From Breviolum minutum Mf 1.05b.01 (taxonomy: Eukaryota > Sar > Dinophyceae > Suessiales > Symbiodiniaceae): 64,000 nucleotides of DNA. Location of the stretch: the NCBI GenBank assembly GCA_000507305.1, contig DF239542.1, forward strand, positions 119,104 through 183,103. The letters run 5' to 3'. The notes under the pieces were generated by a model that was not told the DNA's origin, made no database searches, and was given only the letters and a program-made list of their open reading frames with translations. This document shows positions 49,100 to 57,170 of the stretch, one piece after another (position 1 is the first letter of the stretch; the number at the start of each line of letters is the position of its first letter). A program made the position numbers and the translations under genes.

Positions 49100-49330
49100 G
49101 TTCATTCCAAAAAAGTTAAACGAACAGGATTTCATGCCATTCGAATGTCCAGTCAATGTGCGGTGAAGGACCCGCAATGGATCGGCAGAATTTGTGCAAA
49201 TTAACGTCTAAAGTTTGAATGTGTTCCTTGTACATGGTACGGTGCCTACCTGCAAAGCACGCAGCTGATGAAACAACAACATCAAAAAAGCGAAGACGCT
49301 GAGAAATAGGAACCTTCCGGATTTCCAAAA
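49100..49330 (-). pseudogene. fragment of a LINE post-RT domain
   Basis: The minus frame reads ISQRLRFFDVVVSSAACFA, LDVNLHKFCRSIAGPSPHID and WTFEWHEILF. The order R-L-x-x-F-D-x-V-V ... R-x-I-x-G-P-x-x-x-I-D-W ... W-H-E-I-L is the same as in the plus-strand fragment at 49.42-49.94 kb, so these are two copies of one LINE family in opposite directions. No catalytic motif is included. Confidence 0.5.
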
Positions 49331-49419
49331 TTTATTTGTTGGCATGACATGCTTTTGTCCATAGCTGGATATGGAATTGTAGGTCCAGAGGTATTTGTCT
49401 GGATCCGCATGTTGTTAAC

Positions 49420-49940
49420 ATGCAACCCCAACCATTACCAACCATTTCTGCGCGACATTGTCTGGCAAAACATTCACTGCGATCCCATGATCAATTGTGT
49501 TTGAAATACGAAAAATATCGAAAAATGCTGCGTCGCATGATCCTTCCGCCTGTGGGAATTGATTGGTCGGCGCCTTGGCATGTGATTCTGCACTCGTGGC
49601 ACGCACGCATAGACACTGTGGTACATCAGTTTCCAGCTTTGCCATGGTGAGCAGTCAGCACAATCAAGTATTGCAAATTTGCTGCATACATCAAAACGTT
49701 GCCTCCGCACGGATGGTTGCGACGCTGTTTGGACTGGACGCGACCCAACAACAGGCGATGGCCGACCTCCTTTTGCTTGGGATGAGAAGGTACGTGCTTT
49801 TTACCGTTGGAAACAACTCGGTGATTGGAAAGAAACATCGACTGAAACCTGGCATCGTTTCAAATCAGAGTTCGTGGCCCTCATTGCGGGCAGGGAGCGT
49901 TTCTTTTTGTACAAAGTTGCCCGCGCCTTAACACAGGACT
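49420..49940 (+). pseudogene. fragment of a LINE C-terminus, plus strand
   Basis: Two frames. The first: KYEKYRKMLRRMILPPVGID, WSAPWHVILHSWHARIDTVV, then past a TGA STIKYCKFAAYIKTLPPHGW. The second, from about 49745: DGRPPFAWDEKVRAFYRWKQ and ETWHRFKSEFVAL, the usual GRP...W......FCRW...W end of such LINEs. At least one stop and one frameshift. It shares its first block with the minus-strand fragment at 49100-49330. Confidence 0.55.
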
Positions 49941-50741
49941 GCCATGTGGGCGTGCAAGCTGACCTGACGTGACCTGACCTGAGGGCGGTTGAGCTTGTTT
50001 TTTTTTTAAATAGCACTTAACAAAACACCTACGACCGACAACTCCGCCACCAAACTTTCTGACCGTTGCCACACTTCCGTGGCCGATCGTGCAGGAGGGA
50101 AGATGTCATCATCAACAAATCGTAGGTGGATGCAACGCGGCATACCTCTACCGTTTGACTAATTGAGGCCAAGGTCACCAATTTTTTTTCAATTTTCATT
50201 TCCGCTGGCATTTTATAAAATTGGACAATGGATGGGACGGCTTAAAACAGATCTTTGCCCGCCGTTTGGCTCAAGTTTGTGTCAGGCACAGGGAGGAATT
50301 TTCCAACAATACGACAATTGGAACCATTTGAAAAAAAAAGGTGAAACAATTCGACAAGAATGGTGATCTTCATAATTCATCATGCATGGCAGCAGCGTTT
50401 AGCAGATGTTACATTGGTTTGCATTATGGTTGCAGGTGTTAGACATTTCCAAAGCACCGGGCGGTGGTGGGGGCGACCCGCCCTAAAAATTGTATACCTG
50501 AAGGCGGGCCAGTTCAAAAGCAGCCTTGTCACCACCGGCCTGAAGAAAGATTGCTGCAGGGAACAAAATGTAGATTTTAAAACTGCAAAATGGAAAAAAA
50601 AACAGGTCGAAAAGAGGCTTGCATACCTGGACGCTGGCCAGTATAACCTCAGCGTTCGTCGTTGGATTTCCTTGTCCCCACCTCCGTGGATTTTTCCTGT
50701 CCCCACAGCATGACCAACGAACATCTCCTTAATTAACTTCA
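49941..50741. other. gene-free segment
   Basis: Contains T and A homopolymers (49999-50007, 50331-50338) and no credible ORF. ORFs at 50360-50713 and 50380-50811 are opposite-strand shadows without motifs. No repeat is evident. Confidence 0.4.
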
Positions 50742-51365
50742 GTGACGATGGTGGACACATGGATGAAGCGCCTCCAACCGACCGAGGTTGGACACAACCT
50801 GGCGCAGCCACCAGCCATGCCTCCCTGTCCCATTTGCCTTGGGGACATCGATCCCGAAACCCAACAACAACACCGGCGGCATCCTTGGCCCGGCTGCCAG
50901 CACCCAGTCCGCCTCGGATGTCTCATGCACTTCGGGACGCGGCAAGGACGTCCAACCTGCCCAGCATGTCGCCAATCCTGGACCCCGCAAGCGGGACAAC
51001 ATCTCGACCAAGGACGCGCCGCTGCGGATCTTGAATGGCTAGTCCCTGAAACTCCGGCCGACACCACTGCTCCACGGAACCATCCGCCCAACCCACCAAC
51101 AAACATCATCCCGTTATGCTGTCCACGCTTGGTGTTAATTAACCACATGCGAGTGGGCCCCCACCATGGACCAAACCACACGCGAATGGCACGCAGAATC
51201 GAATGCCTCGGGTGCAATCGCGAAGTCACCACGGAACACGGTCAACCGGGGGAAGAAAATATTTTCAATGGGGGGGGGAATGTATCCTTACTTCCTGGGT
51301 TAATCACTTTGAGTATTCATCCTTACATCTTCGCTTGGGGTGAGGAAGAGAGAATCCAAAGATGA
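50742..51365 (+). CDS. RING-type zinc-finger ORF adjoining an LTR-like repeat
   Basis: 207 codons, MTMVDTWMKRLQPTEVG onward. Residues ~28-82 form a RING-like finger: CPICLGDID, then WPGCQHPVRLGCLMHF, then CPACRQSW, giving CX2C ... CXH ... C ... CX2C. A Pro/Asn/His-rich region follows, with a second Cys pair (ECLGCNREV). The last ~30 codons run through a polyguanine/polypurine stretch and into the repeat at 51281, so the natural C-terminus is uncertain. RING proteins usually act as ubiquitin ligases. Placement directly before a PPT-like run suggests it could be the last ORF of an LTR element. The region is GC-rich compared with its left flank. Confidence 0.5.
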   Translation: MTMVDTWMKRLQPTEVGHNLAQPPAMPPCPICLGDIDPETQQQHRRHPWPGCQHPVRLGCLMHFGTRQGRPTCPACRQSWTPQAGQHLDQGRAAADLEWLVPETPADTTAPRNHPPNPPTNIIPLCCPRLVLINHMRVGPHHGPNHTRMARRIECLGCNREVTTEHGQPGEENIFNGGGNVSLLPGLITLSIHPYIFAWGEEERIQR

Positions 51366-51450
51366 TTCTGGGTTAGCGCCACGCCAAGCCCACTGACTAG
51401 AGCTGCTGTCTGCCGACTCAGTTAAAAAGAAGGGATTGCGAGGAACGACG
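51281..51450 (+). repeat. LTR-like repeat, copy 1
   Basis: Starts TGTATCCTTACTTCC right after a G-rich purine run (51270-51280). It matches copy 2 at 51586-51767 over ~170 bp, through AAAAAGAAGGGATTGCGAGGAACGACG. It lacks ~10 bp near its start (GACGGCAAAG) found in copy 2. Confidence 0.65.
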
Positions 51451-51585
51451 GGGTATTCGCTACTTGTGCGCAGTACTACTGTGAATGCAGTCGACGATCT
51501 CGCGATGTGGCCATTTTGGATCACAGCATCCTGGCTGCAACCCTTTCTCTTGGATGTATTCCCACCCACCAACCCGGGGGGAGAA

Positions 51586-51767
51586 TGTGACGGCAAAGTA
51601 TCCTTCCTTCCTGGGTTCATCGCTTTGAGTAGTCATCCTACATCTTCGCTTGGGATGAGTGGGATAGAATCCAAAGATGATCTTGGGTTAGGGCCACTCC
51701 AAGCCCACTCACTCGGGCTGCTGTCTGCCGAGCCAGTTAAAAAGAAAGGATTGCGAGTAACGACGAA
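51586..51767 (+). repeat. LTR-like repeat, copy 2
   Basis: Begins TGTGACGGCAAAGTATCC after the purine run CGGGGGGAGAA, a typical 3' PPT/LTR junction of Ty3/gypsy-like elements. Only 135 bp separates it from copy 1, so any element body is absent; both copies being preceded by a purine run suggests tandem duplication of an LTR end. Confidence 0.6.
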
Positions 51768-53096
51768 AGATTAGCCCTTGTGAGTTTTCAGGACATTCCT
51801 TGGCTTGACAAACCATTTCTCGTTACAGATGCTGTTTATTTTGCTTGTAGCTTCCGGTCGGGAGGGTGACGAATATGCAGGCGTTGGTTTGTCGCGCGTC
51901 ATTGCCGCCGGAATGTCGTTAGCTTCAGCTAATTTTTTTTGGTCCGCAAGCGTCGCTGAAAATGGCAGTATGCAGCTTCCATGATTTGTTGCCGCCCATC
52001 AAAAAAAACCATGTGCAGAAACCTAACAATTGATTTTCCCAAAATTTAATTGAATGGATTCGCAAATTATCCCCGAATGGGCAACTATTGGTGCCTGGTG
52101 TCTTCAATGGAAGGTTTCACACACGATTTGTTACTGAGGACCATCGGTTGGGCGATTCTTCTTTAACCCGAGCCATGACAGGAGTTGAATCGCCAACTTT
52201 TGCTTGAATTCCGTGAAGCTCTGGGTCCGTGTCGTTGGTAACGCTTTCTGTCCTCAATCCCGAAATCGGCAGGTCCTTTGGGCAAATCGATGTGATGTTT
52301 GCCAACAAGGACGACGTGACGTATATTACAGGTCTTGGTCTCATGCATGGACACGGGCGTGGCATCGCATCAATGCAGTTTCCGATCATTGTTCAATTGG
52401 ACATTGCACTCTTGGACCAAGTTGGCCATCCCGAGTTCATCAATTTAATGTAACCGCTTTGGAAAACCATTTGGTTGGTAGCAGGTTTCGTGAACTATTT
52501 CATTTAAAATGGACATCCTAGATGCACGCAATGGCTCAACAACATGCTTGCCACGGGGGCTTGGAAAGAAATAAGAAACTTGAGAAATGAATGTGTCCCA
52601 AACGAGGACATTTGAAAGATGGCCACGCAGTGGTGGAAAACAACTTCCGTGCAAACATGTTTGCCAAACATTTTGAAACAGTCCAGTGGTGCAATCGTAT
52701 GACAACTGAACGCCGTGGTGACAGGCTCGGACCAGGCCCACCAGGATGACTTTTCCAAAGTTGGGTAAAAGAAACCAGCCACTAACGACACCATCCGTCG
52801 TTGTCCAACGCCCATTGCACTCACATATTCTTGTGTCAATGGGAAGGAAACCACCAAAGGAACCTTGCGGTCGGAAAGCCTTGCAATCTGAGAGACACAT
52901 GTTTGTTCAACGAAAGCAATTTGTATGCATGTAGTTTGTGTTTGCCCACTTTGCAATGCATGATTTGCATCTCGGTTTTAGAATTTAAATCGCCAAGGAA
53001 TTTGCGGCAACAAATGCGCAACTGCATTTATTTACTTTGATGAAAAGAAGATGTGGCGTCAAGCAGGGTTTGAGGAAATGTTGGTTTCACCTGCAA
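51768..53096. other. no gene recognised
   Basis: ORFs of 100-150 codons overlap on both strands at 52204-52521 and 52445-52956, but none shows a motif. I see no repeat structure. Confidence 0.35.
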
Positions 53097-53128
53097 GAAC
53101 GAGATCAAAACGAGATGGAGGGGATTCC
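53097..53128. repeat. possible left terminal repeat of the canonical DIRS-like element
   Basis: AACGAGATCAAAACGAG, then TGGAGGGGATTCC. About 25 of 31 positions match 60885-60914 (AACGAGATTGAAACGAGGTGG...CTCC). Its position just outside both ends of the gene block is suggestive. Chance or a small dispersed repeat cannot be excluded. Confidence 0.4.
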
Positions 53129-53213
53129 AAAAACGAGATAGGTTTTGATGTGCATCATATTTATGCCTTCCCATGCTTTTTGCACCCTTAAGAATTTTGG
53201 GTCAAGGGAGTTC

Positions 53214-53528
53214 ATGGAACGAACTCTTGCTGTTGGAGCGACAGGCGGCTCCATCAGCGCTTTGATTCTCCGATTGTTGACCAGCGTCGTCACTGAGCCA
53301 TTGCCGCCTTTTGAGTGTCCTGCCTGCCCACTTTGCTTTGATCATTGGCAATTTGAGCAGCTGGACCTACCTTCAGTGCTGTGTGGCGTGCTGCTGGGGC
53401 TGCTGCTGGGTCCTTGTCTGGACCTTATCCAACTTCTTCGTCAGAGCTGGAAGGTCTGGCTGCAGACTCGACTACGGGCATTGGACGTGCCGCCTGGTCA
53501 ACAACCTGCTCTCTACAAGCTCGCATGA
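53214..53528 (+). CDS. small Cys-rich single-pass membrane protein of the DIRS-like element
   Basis: The frame is open from 53145, but Met 53214 (MERTLAVGATGGSISALILR) gives a compact 104-residue protein. Residues 35-41 hold CPACPLC. Residues 52-75 are a clear transmembrane helix (LPSVLCGVLLGLLLGPCLDL). A basic tail follows (RQSWKVWLQTRLRAL). Its stop TGA overlaps the next start as ATGA (53525-53528). A membrane protein as first gene of a retroelement is unexpected. Conservation of the overlap and the hydrophobic pattern argue for a real gene; its function is unknown. Confidence 0.65.
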   Translation: MERTLAVGATGGSISALILRLLTSVVTEPLPPFECPACPLCFDHWQFEQLDLPSVLCGVLLGLLLGPCLDLIQLLRQSWKVWLQTRLRALDVPPGQQPALYKLA

Positions 53529-54082
53529 GCGTGGCTGCCCCTGACCTTCAGAAGCTGAACCAAGTGGTGCTGGACCTTCGGAAGGAGGTTATTGCCCTGC
53601 GAGCTGAGGTCATTCAGCTTCAGGGTCGTGTGATTGATTTGGAAAGCCAGCCTGTTGCTGGCAATCCTCGTGCTGAGTCTGAGTACGAGGTAGTCTCCCA
53701 GCCGGAGACTTATCCTGCGCTGCCGGTGCAATCTGTGCCTGAGGCTGCTGACTCCCCACTACCTCCTGGACTACCTGCGGACCGAGTGGCGGCTTCGCAG
53801 CGGATTGGCCTTTTCCTTCGCCGTTGTCTACGCGGTGAACCAAGGGGCAGTTCAGGTCGTGAGTCTATTCCTGAACCGAGCTCTGTGTACATCATCTGCC
53901 AGAGCCACAACAAGCAGGTGTTCAACCCACCAAAGATCTTTTTCAATTGGGCTTCAGCGAAGCCCTGGGTGATTAGGAACGGGTCACCTGGCCCTTCCAT
54001 CTTTGTGGGTGTGCCGACAGTGAGTGAGGCACGCATTGCTGTTGAGTTCTCCGGATGCGACATTCCGGAGGTGCTTCTATGA
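53525..54082 (+). CDS. DIRS-like Gag-type ORF with N-terminal coiled coil
   Basis: The start ATG at 53525 is fixed by the ATGA overlap; the frame is open further upstream but that part reads as shadow of the membrane ORF. 185 residues: coiled coil at 8-42 (LNQVVLDLRKEVIALRAEVI), acidic linker, then a globular region (QRIGLFLRRCLRGEPRG, SSVYIICQSHNKQVFNPPKI, SIFVGVPTVSEARIAVEFSG). The stop again overlaps the next ATG as ATGA (54079-54082). Probably a structural protein; no enzyme motif is present. Confidence 0.72.
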   Translation: MSVAAPDLQKLNQVVLDLRKEVIALRAEVIQLQGRVIDLESQPVAGNPRAESEYEVVSQPETYPALPVQSVPEAADSPLPPGLPADRVAASQRIGLFLRRCLRGEPRGSSGRESIPEPSSVYIICQSHNKQVFNPPKIFFNWASAKPWVIRNGSPGPSIFVGVPTVSEARIAVEFSGCDIPEVLL

Positions 54083-55755
54083 GTGGTGAGGAGGAAGCGC
54101 AAGAGGAGGTGCCTGAGACTCCTAGCTTGCGCAACAGTTTGGTTAGCTCAGGTGAAGGGAGCTGTGTTGACGCCTACGGCATTGGATGCCTGGAGCTGGA
54201 AACACCATCGCTCTCTATAGCAATCATTGCAGTGGCTGTGGTAGACGGCCGAGTTTTGGTGGCGCTTCCTGAGGAGGCGTGGGCTAGAAAGCGAGAAAGT
54301 CGTCGCCTTCCAGCTGGAGCAATTCGCAAGGCTACATCTTTGAAAGTGGTGTCTTGCGCTTTGGGGGATAGAGGAACCCCTAGCGAGGCCCCGGGCTTAA
54401 AAATCTGGGTTGGCATCTTGGAGCCGGAGTACGAGCAGCTCGTCACCTTTGACATTGAGTTGCCCGAGGTTGACTTCCCTGGTGAGGCAGAGCAGCAGCG
54501 TGTGCCCTACGCCCCAGCCCTTGTTGCAGTATGTCAAGATCACTTCACCTTTATGACGGCAGAGAGTCAGGTGGTTCCTCCCCCTGGATTGGATCCCCTG
54601 GAGGTGAGAATGAACAGGATGGAACAGATGTTGGCAGAGATCAGGCAGGTGATGAGGCCACCGGGAGTGGTAGCCAATCCAAAACCTGCTCCGTCGAGAC
54701 CTTCAGCATTGAGGAGACCTTCAAGAAGTACGCCTGGATCAGCGACAGCGGCCCAGGCTTTTCCTGCAAATTTGGATGCGGCTGTGGTGCAGCAAGCTTT
54801 GCAAAGCGGGATATCTCCGGAGGTGCTACGGGAGATGTCCGGCATTGTTGGTCCCCAAGTAGTTCCAGGTCGAGTCACCATCAGCCCTTCAGCAGCAGCA
54901 GATGGCAACAACGAGCCCGAGGAGGAGACGGAGGACGACTTTGTAGGCGTTGGTACTGCAGAGGCCTCGGACCCCATGCAAACGGCAGTGCTGCAACTTA
55001 CCAAACTGGTGTCCCAGATGGGGGACGAGAAGGTGCGGCAGAAAGATCGCAGTCTGGAGACTTTGCTGGATTCGGCAGAAGGGCATGGGCATGCAAAGGA
55101 AGCTGGTGGCTATGCTCGGAGCAGAGCAGCGGCTTTGAGAGAGTTGCAGCGGTCCTTGAAAAAGAGCCCTCAACTGATCTACAAAGCGTTGGAGCAGCGC
55201 CTCGCAGAGGATTGGGAGGAGATGGGAAACCAGCCCGGGCTGACATCCCCTACAGTGTCAGCTCGAGGCTGGTTGGAGCACCGGAGCAGAATACAGTCGT
55301 TCCCAGCGTCCATCCGCTCCGGATGGGCGCTGGCAGGCATCTGGGATTGCCTTCGCAATGGCCGCCACGAGGAGGCTCGAGCTCGAGCCGGGCTTGCCTT
55401 AGCTCAGCTCGATCAACAAGCCTGCGATCGAGGCAGCTTTTTGCTGGCAGCAGAAGTCAGTCTGGAAAGTGCTCCGCCATACTCGGCGTTCAGTTCACAC
55501 CAACCACCAGAAAGCTGGGAGCATCCCCACTCGAAACTACTAGACCCTCGTTGGGTCGATCTTATGATGAGCAGACTTCGGGACATCGCAGACTTTCAGG
55601 AGAAGAAGGCAAAGCTATCAGGACATCGGAAGCAGGAGGAGAACACCGAGAATCCCAACAAACTTCCGAAGCCAGGGAAGCCTGGCAAGGGCAATGGAAA
55701 AGGGAAGGATGGAAAGGGAGAGCGGGGCGAGCGGGATCCTCCCGCTGCTCAATAG
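54079..55755 (+). CDS. DIRS-like large Gag-type ORF
   Basis: Starts at the ATGA overlap (MSGEEEAQEEVPETPSLRNS), 558 residues. N-terminal beta-rich region (AIIAVAVVDGRVLVALPEEA, LKIWVGILEPEYEQL), a linker with PPPGLDPLEVRMNRMEQMLA helix, a Pro/Ala region, then a helical core (ARSRAAALRELQRSLKKSPQ, HEEARARAGLALAQLDQQAC) and a Lys/Gly-rich tail. No zinc knuckle is visible, as in several DIRS Gags. The stop TAG 55753-55755 is 11 bp before the RT Met at 55767. Confidence 0.75.
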   Translation: MSGEEEAQEEVPETPSLRNSLVSSGEGSCVDAYGIGCLELETPSLSIAIIAVAVVDGRVLVALPEEAWARKRESRRLPAGAIRKATSLKVVSCALGDRGTPSEAPGLKIWVGILEPEYEQLVTFDIELPEVDFPGEAEQQRVPYAPALVAVCQDHFTFMTAESQVVPPPGLDPLEVRMNRMEQMLAEIRQVMRPPGVVANPKPAPSRPSALRRPSRSTPGSATAAQAFPANLDAAVVQQALQSGISPEVLREMSGIVGPQVVPGRVTISPSAAADGNNEPEEETEDDFVGVGTAEASDPMQTAVLQLTKLVSQMGDEKVRQKDRSLETLLDSAEGHGHAKEAGGYARSRAAALRELQRSLKKSPQLIYKALEQRLAEDWEEMGNQPGLTSPTVSARGWLEHRSRIQSFPASIRSGWALAGIWDCLRNGRHEEARARAGLALAQLDQQACDRGSFLLAAEVSLESAPPYSAFSSHQPPESWEHPHSKLLDPRWVDLMMSRLRDIADFQEKKAKLSGHRKQEENTENPNKLPKPGKPGKGNGKGKDGKGERGERDPPAAQ

Positions 55756-55766
55756 GCAATAGAGCT

Positions 55767-57170
55767 ATGAGGGGTCCTGGTGGGGGGCACAATCTTGGAC
55801 AGATCCCGCCAGCACCTCAAAACTACACTGTGCCTGGTGCGAAAGCACCTGTTTCAAACTTGGTGAGAATTTGGCACCCCCTGCTTCGCTGGATCTTGGG
55901 TGCCCGCACGTCTTTTGCTACATTTTTGCACTCCGTGATTTGCAACAAACCTTCTGTGGAAGAAGGGACAGCCCTTACCATCTGGCCTATGCCTCCACCT
56001 TACCCCAGGAGGATGAAGAACACTTGTGTGGAAGAAAACATGGTGGGTAACATCTCGATGGCGGTGGAAAAGGCTATGAACTTGGTGGTGTTGATGCTCT
56101 CATGGCTTCACCTGAATCAACCTGAGGTGGCGCCTAAGTCGCTACGAGTTGGCCGGCCACTTAGTGCTGCACAATGGCGAGTGGTTCGGCGACTTCAACC
56201 TTTTGTGGAGGAGGCTGGCGCAGTGGGAGATGTTGGGCCTGAGGAAATGGGCCGCACTGCCTCGAAGATGGAGGGTTTGGACGGTCAACTGACCGAATTG
56301 CATGATTTTGCTGCTAGAGCTGGTCTGGCCCTGACTTCGGCTGGATCACTTGGAAGAGGTCTTCTGCAGAGGGCTACCAGGTCGGCTTCTTTGAAACCTG
56401 GTGCTGATCTTGATGCTGGTTGCGTCATTGGAAGCTACAAAGGGGCGGAGCTAGTTGCTGCTAAAGAGATTGAACCAGAACGGCTCTCTTTTCCAGCCAG
56501 CCGTCCGACCTTTGACCCTCGCAAGTACTATGATGCTGAGCATTTGCAGTGCTATGAGGATCCCAGAAGTCTAGCAGATTTTGAGGCACTGGAACAGTTA
56601 GTGCCCCCAAAAGTGCAGGTCAACGCCTCTCCTCAGCAGGCGAAAGAACTGCTCCGGTTTTTAGATCGGCACCACCGTCTGACTTTGGCATCAGCGGAAA
56701 AGATTGACAAGAGGCTCTGCTGCGGTGCTTTCGCCTTGATCAAAGATGCCAAGAAAGACAGGCTCATAGTAGATGCACGCCCCTCTAACTTGGTCGAAGC
56801 TACAAAAACCTCCTGGTGTAAGACTTTGGGAAGTATTTCAGCTTTGCTTACCATTGAACTTCTTCCACACAACAACCTCTACATGTCTGGCACTGACTTG
56901 AGAGATTATTATTATTGTTTTAGAGTCAATGAGGAGAGGTGTTTGAGAAATGCGTTGCGACTTCCAATTCCGTTGAGCTTTGCAAGAGAATTGAACTGCT
57001 TTGACCCAGCCATCCATACTACTTCACCATTGTACCCATGCTTACGAACTCTCGCTATGGGAGACAATAACGCTGTTGAACTTGGACAGAGGGCACATGT
57101 CGCTTTGGGTATCTCGGCTCGGGCCTTTTCGGCTTCGGAACTTTTGACAGCACATAGCCGGGGGGTCTAG
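55767..57170 (+). CDS. DIRS-like reverse transcriptase, N-terminal two-thirds
   Basis: The frame is open from 54531, but that portion is a shadow of the Gag ORF; Met 55767 follows the Gag stop. After ~330 residues of lead-in come CGAFALIKDAKKDRLIVDAR (fingers), MSGTDLRDYYYCFRVNEE (motif A, Asp near residue 376) and LAMGDNNAVELGQRAH (motif B region). The frame ends in TAG at 57168-57170. The catalytic IDD box lies in another frame just downstream, so one indel near 57150 splits the enzyme. Confidence 0.8.
   Translation: MRGPGGGHNLGQIPPAPQNYTVPGAKAPVSNLVRIWHPLLRWILGARTSFATFLHSVICNKPSVEEGTALTIWPMPPPYPRRMKNTCVEENMVGNISMAVEKAMNLVVLMLSWLHLNQPEVAPKSLRVGRPLSAAQWRVVRRLQPFVEEAGAVGDVGPEEMGRTASKMEGLDGQLTELHDFAARAGLALTSAGSLGRGLLQRATRSASLKPGADLDAGCVIGSYKGAELVAAKEIEPERLSFPASRPTFDPRKYYDAEHLQCYEDPRSLADFEALEQLVPPKVQVNASPQQAKELLRFLDRHHRLTLASAEKIDKRLCCGAFALIKDAKKDRLIVDARPSNLVEATKTSWCKTLGSISALLTIELLPHNNLYMSGTDLRDYYYCFRVNEERCLRNALRLPIPLSFARELNCFDPAIHTTSPLYPCLRTLAMGDNNAVELGQRAHVALGISARAFSASELLTAHSRGV

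Noticed and set aside
53525-54082. ATGA overlaps taken as a sign of bacterial DNA
   Set aside because: The genes around them are a eukaryotic DIRS-like retroelement; no bacterial gene, ribosome binding site or operon context is present.
54531-55766. Upstream 400 codons of the long RT frame in the canonical DIRS-like element
   Set aside because: They overlap the Gag ORF, which has better protein-like composition and fixed boundaries; the sequence is Ser/Arg/Gly-rich shadow.
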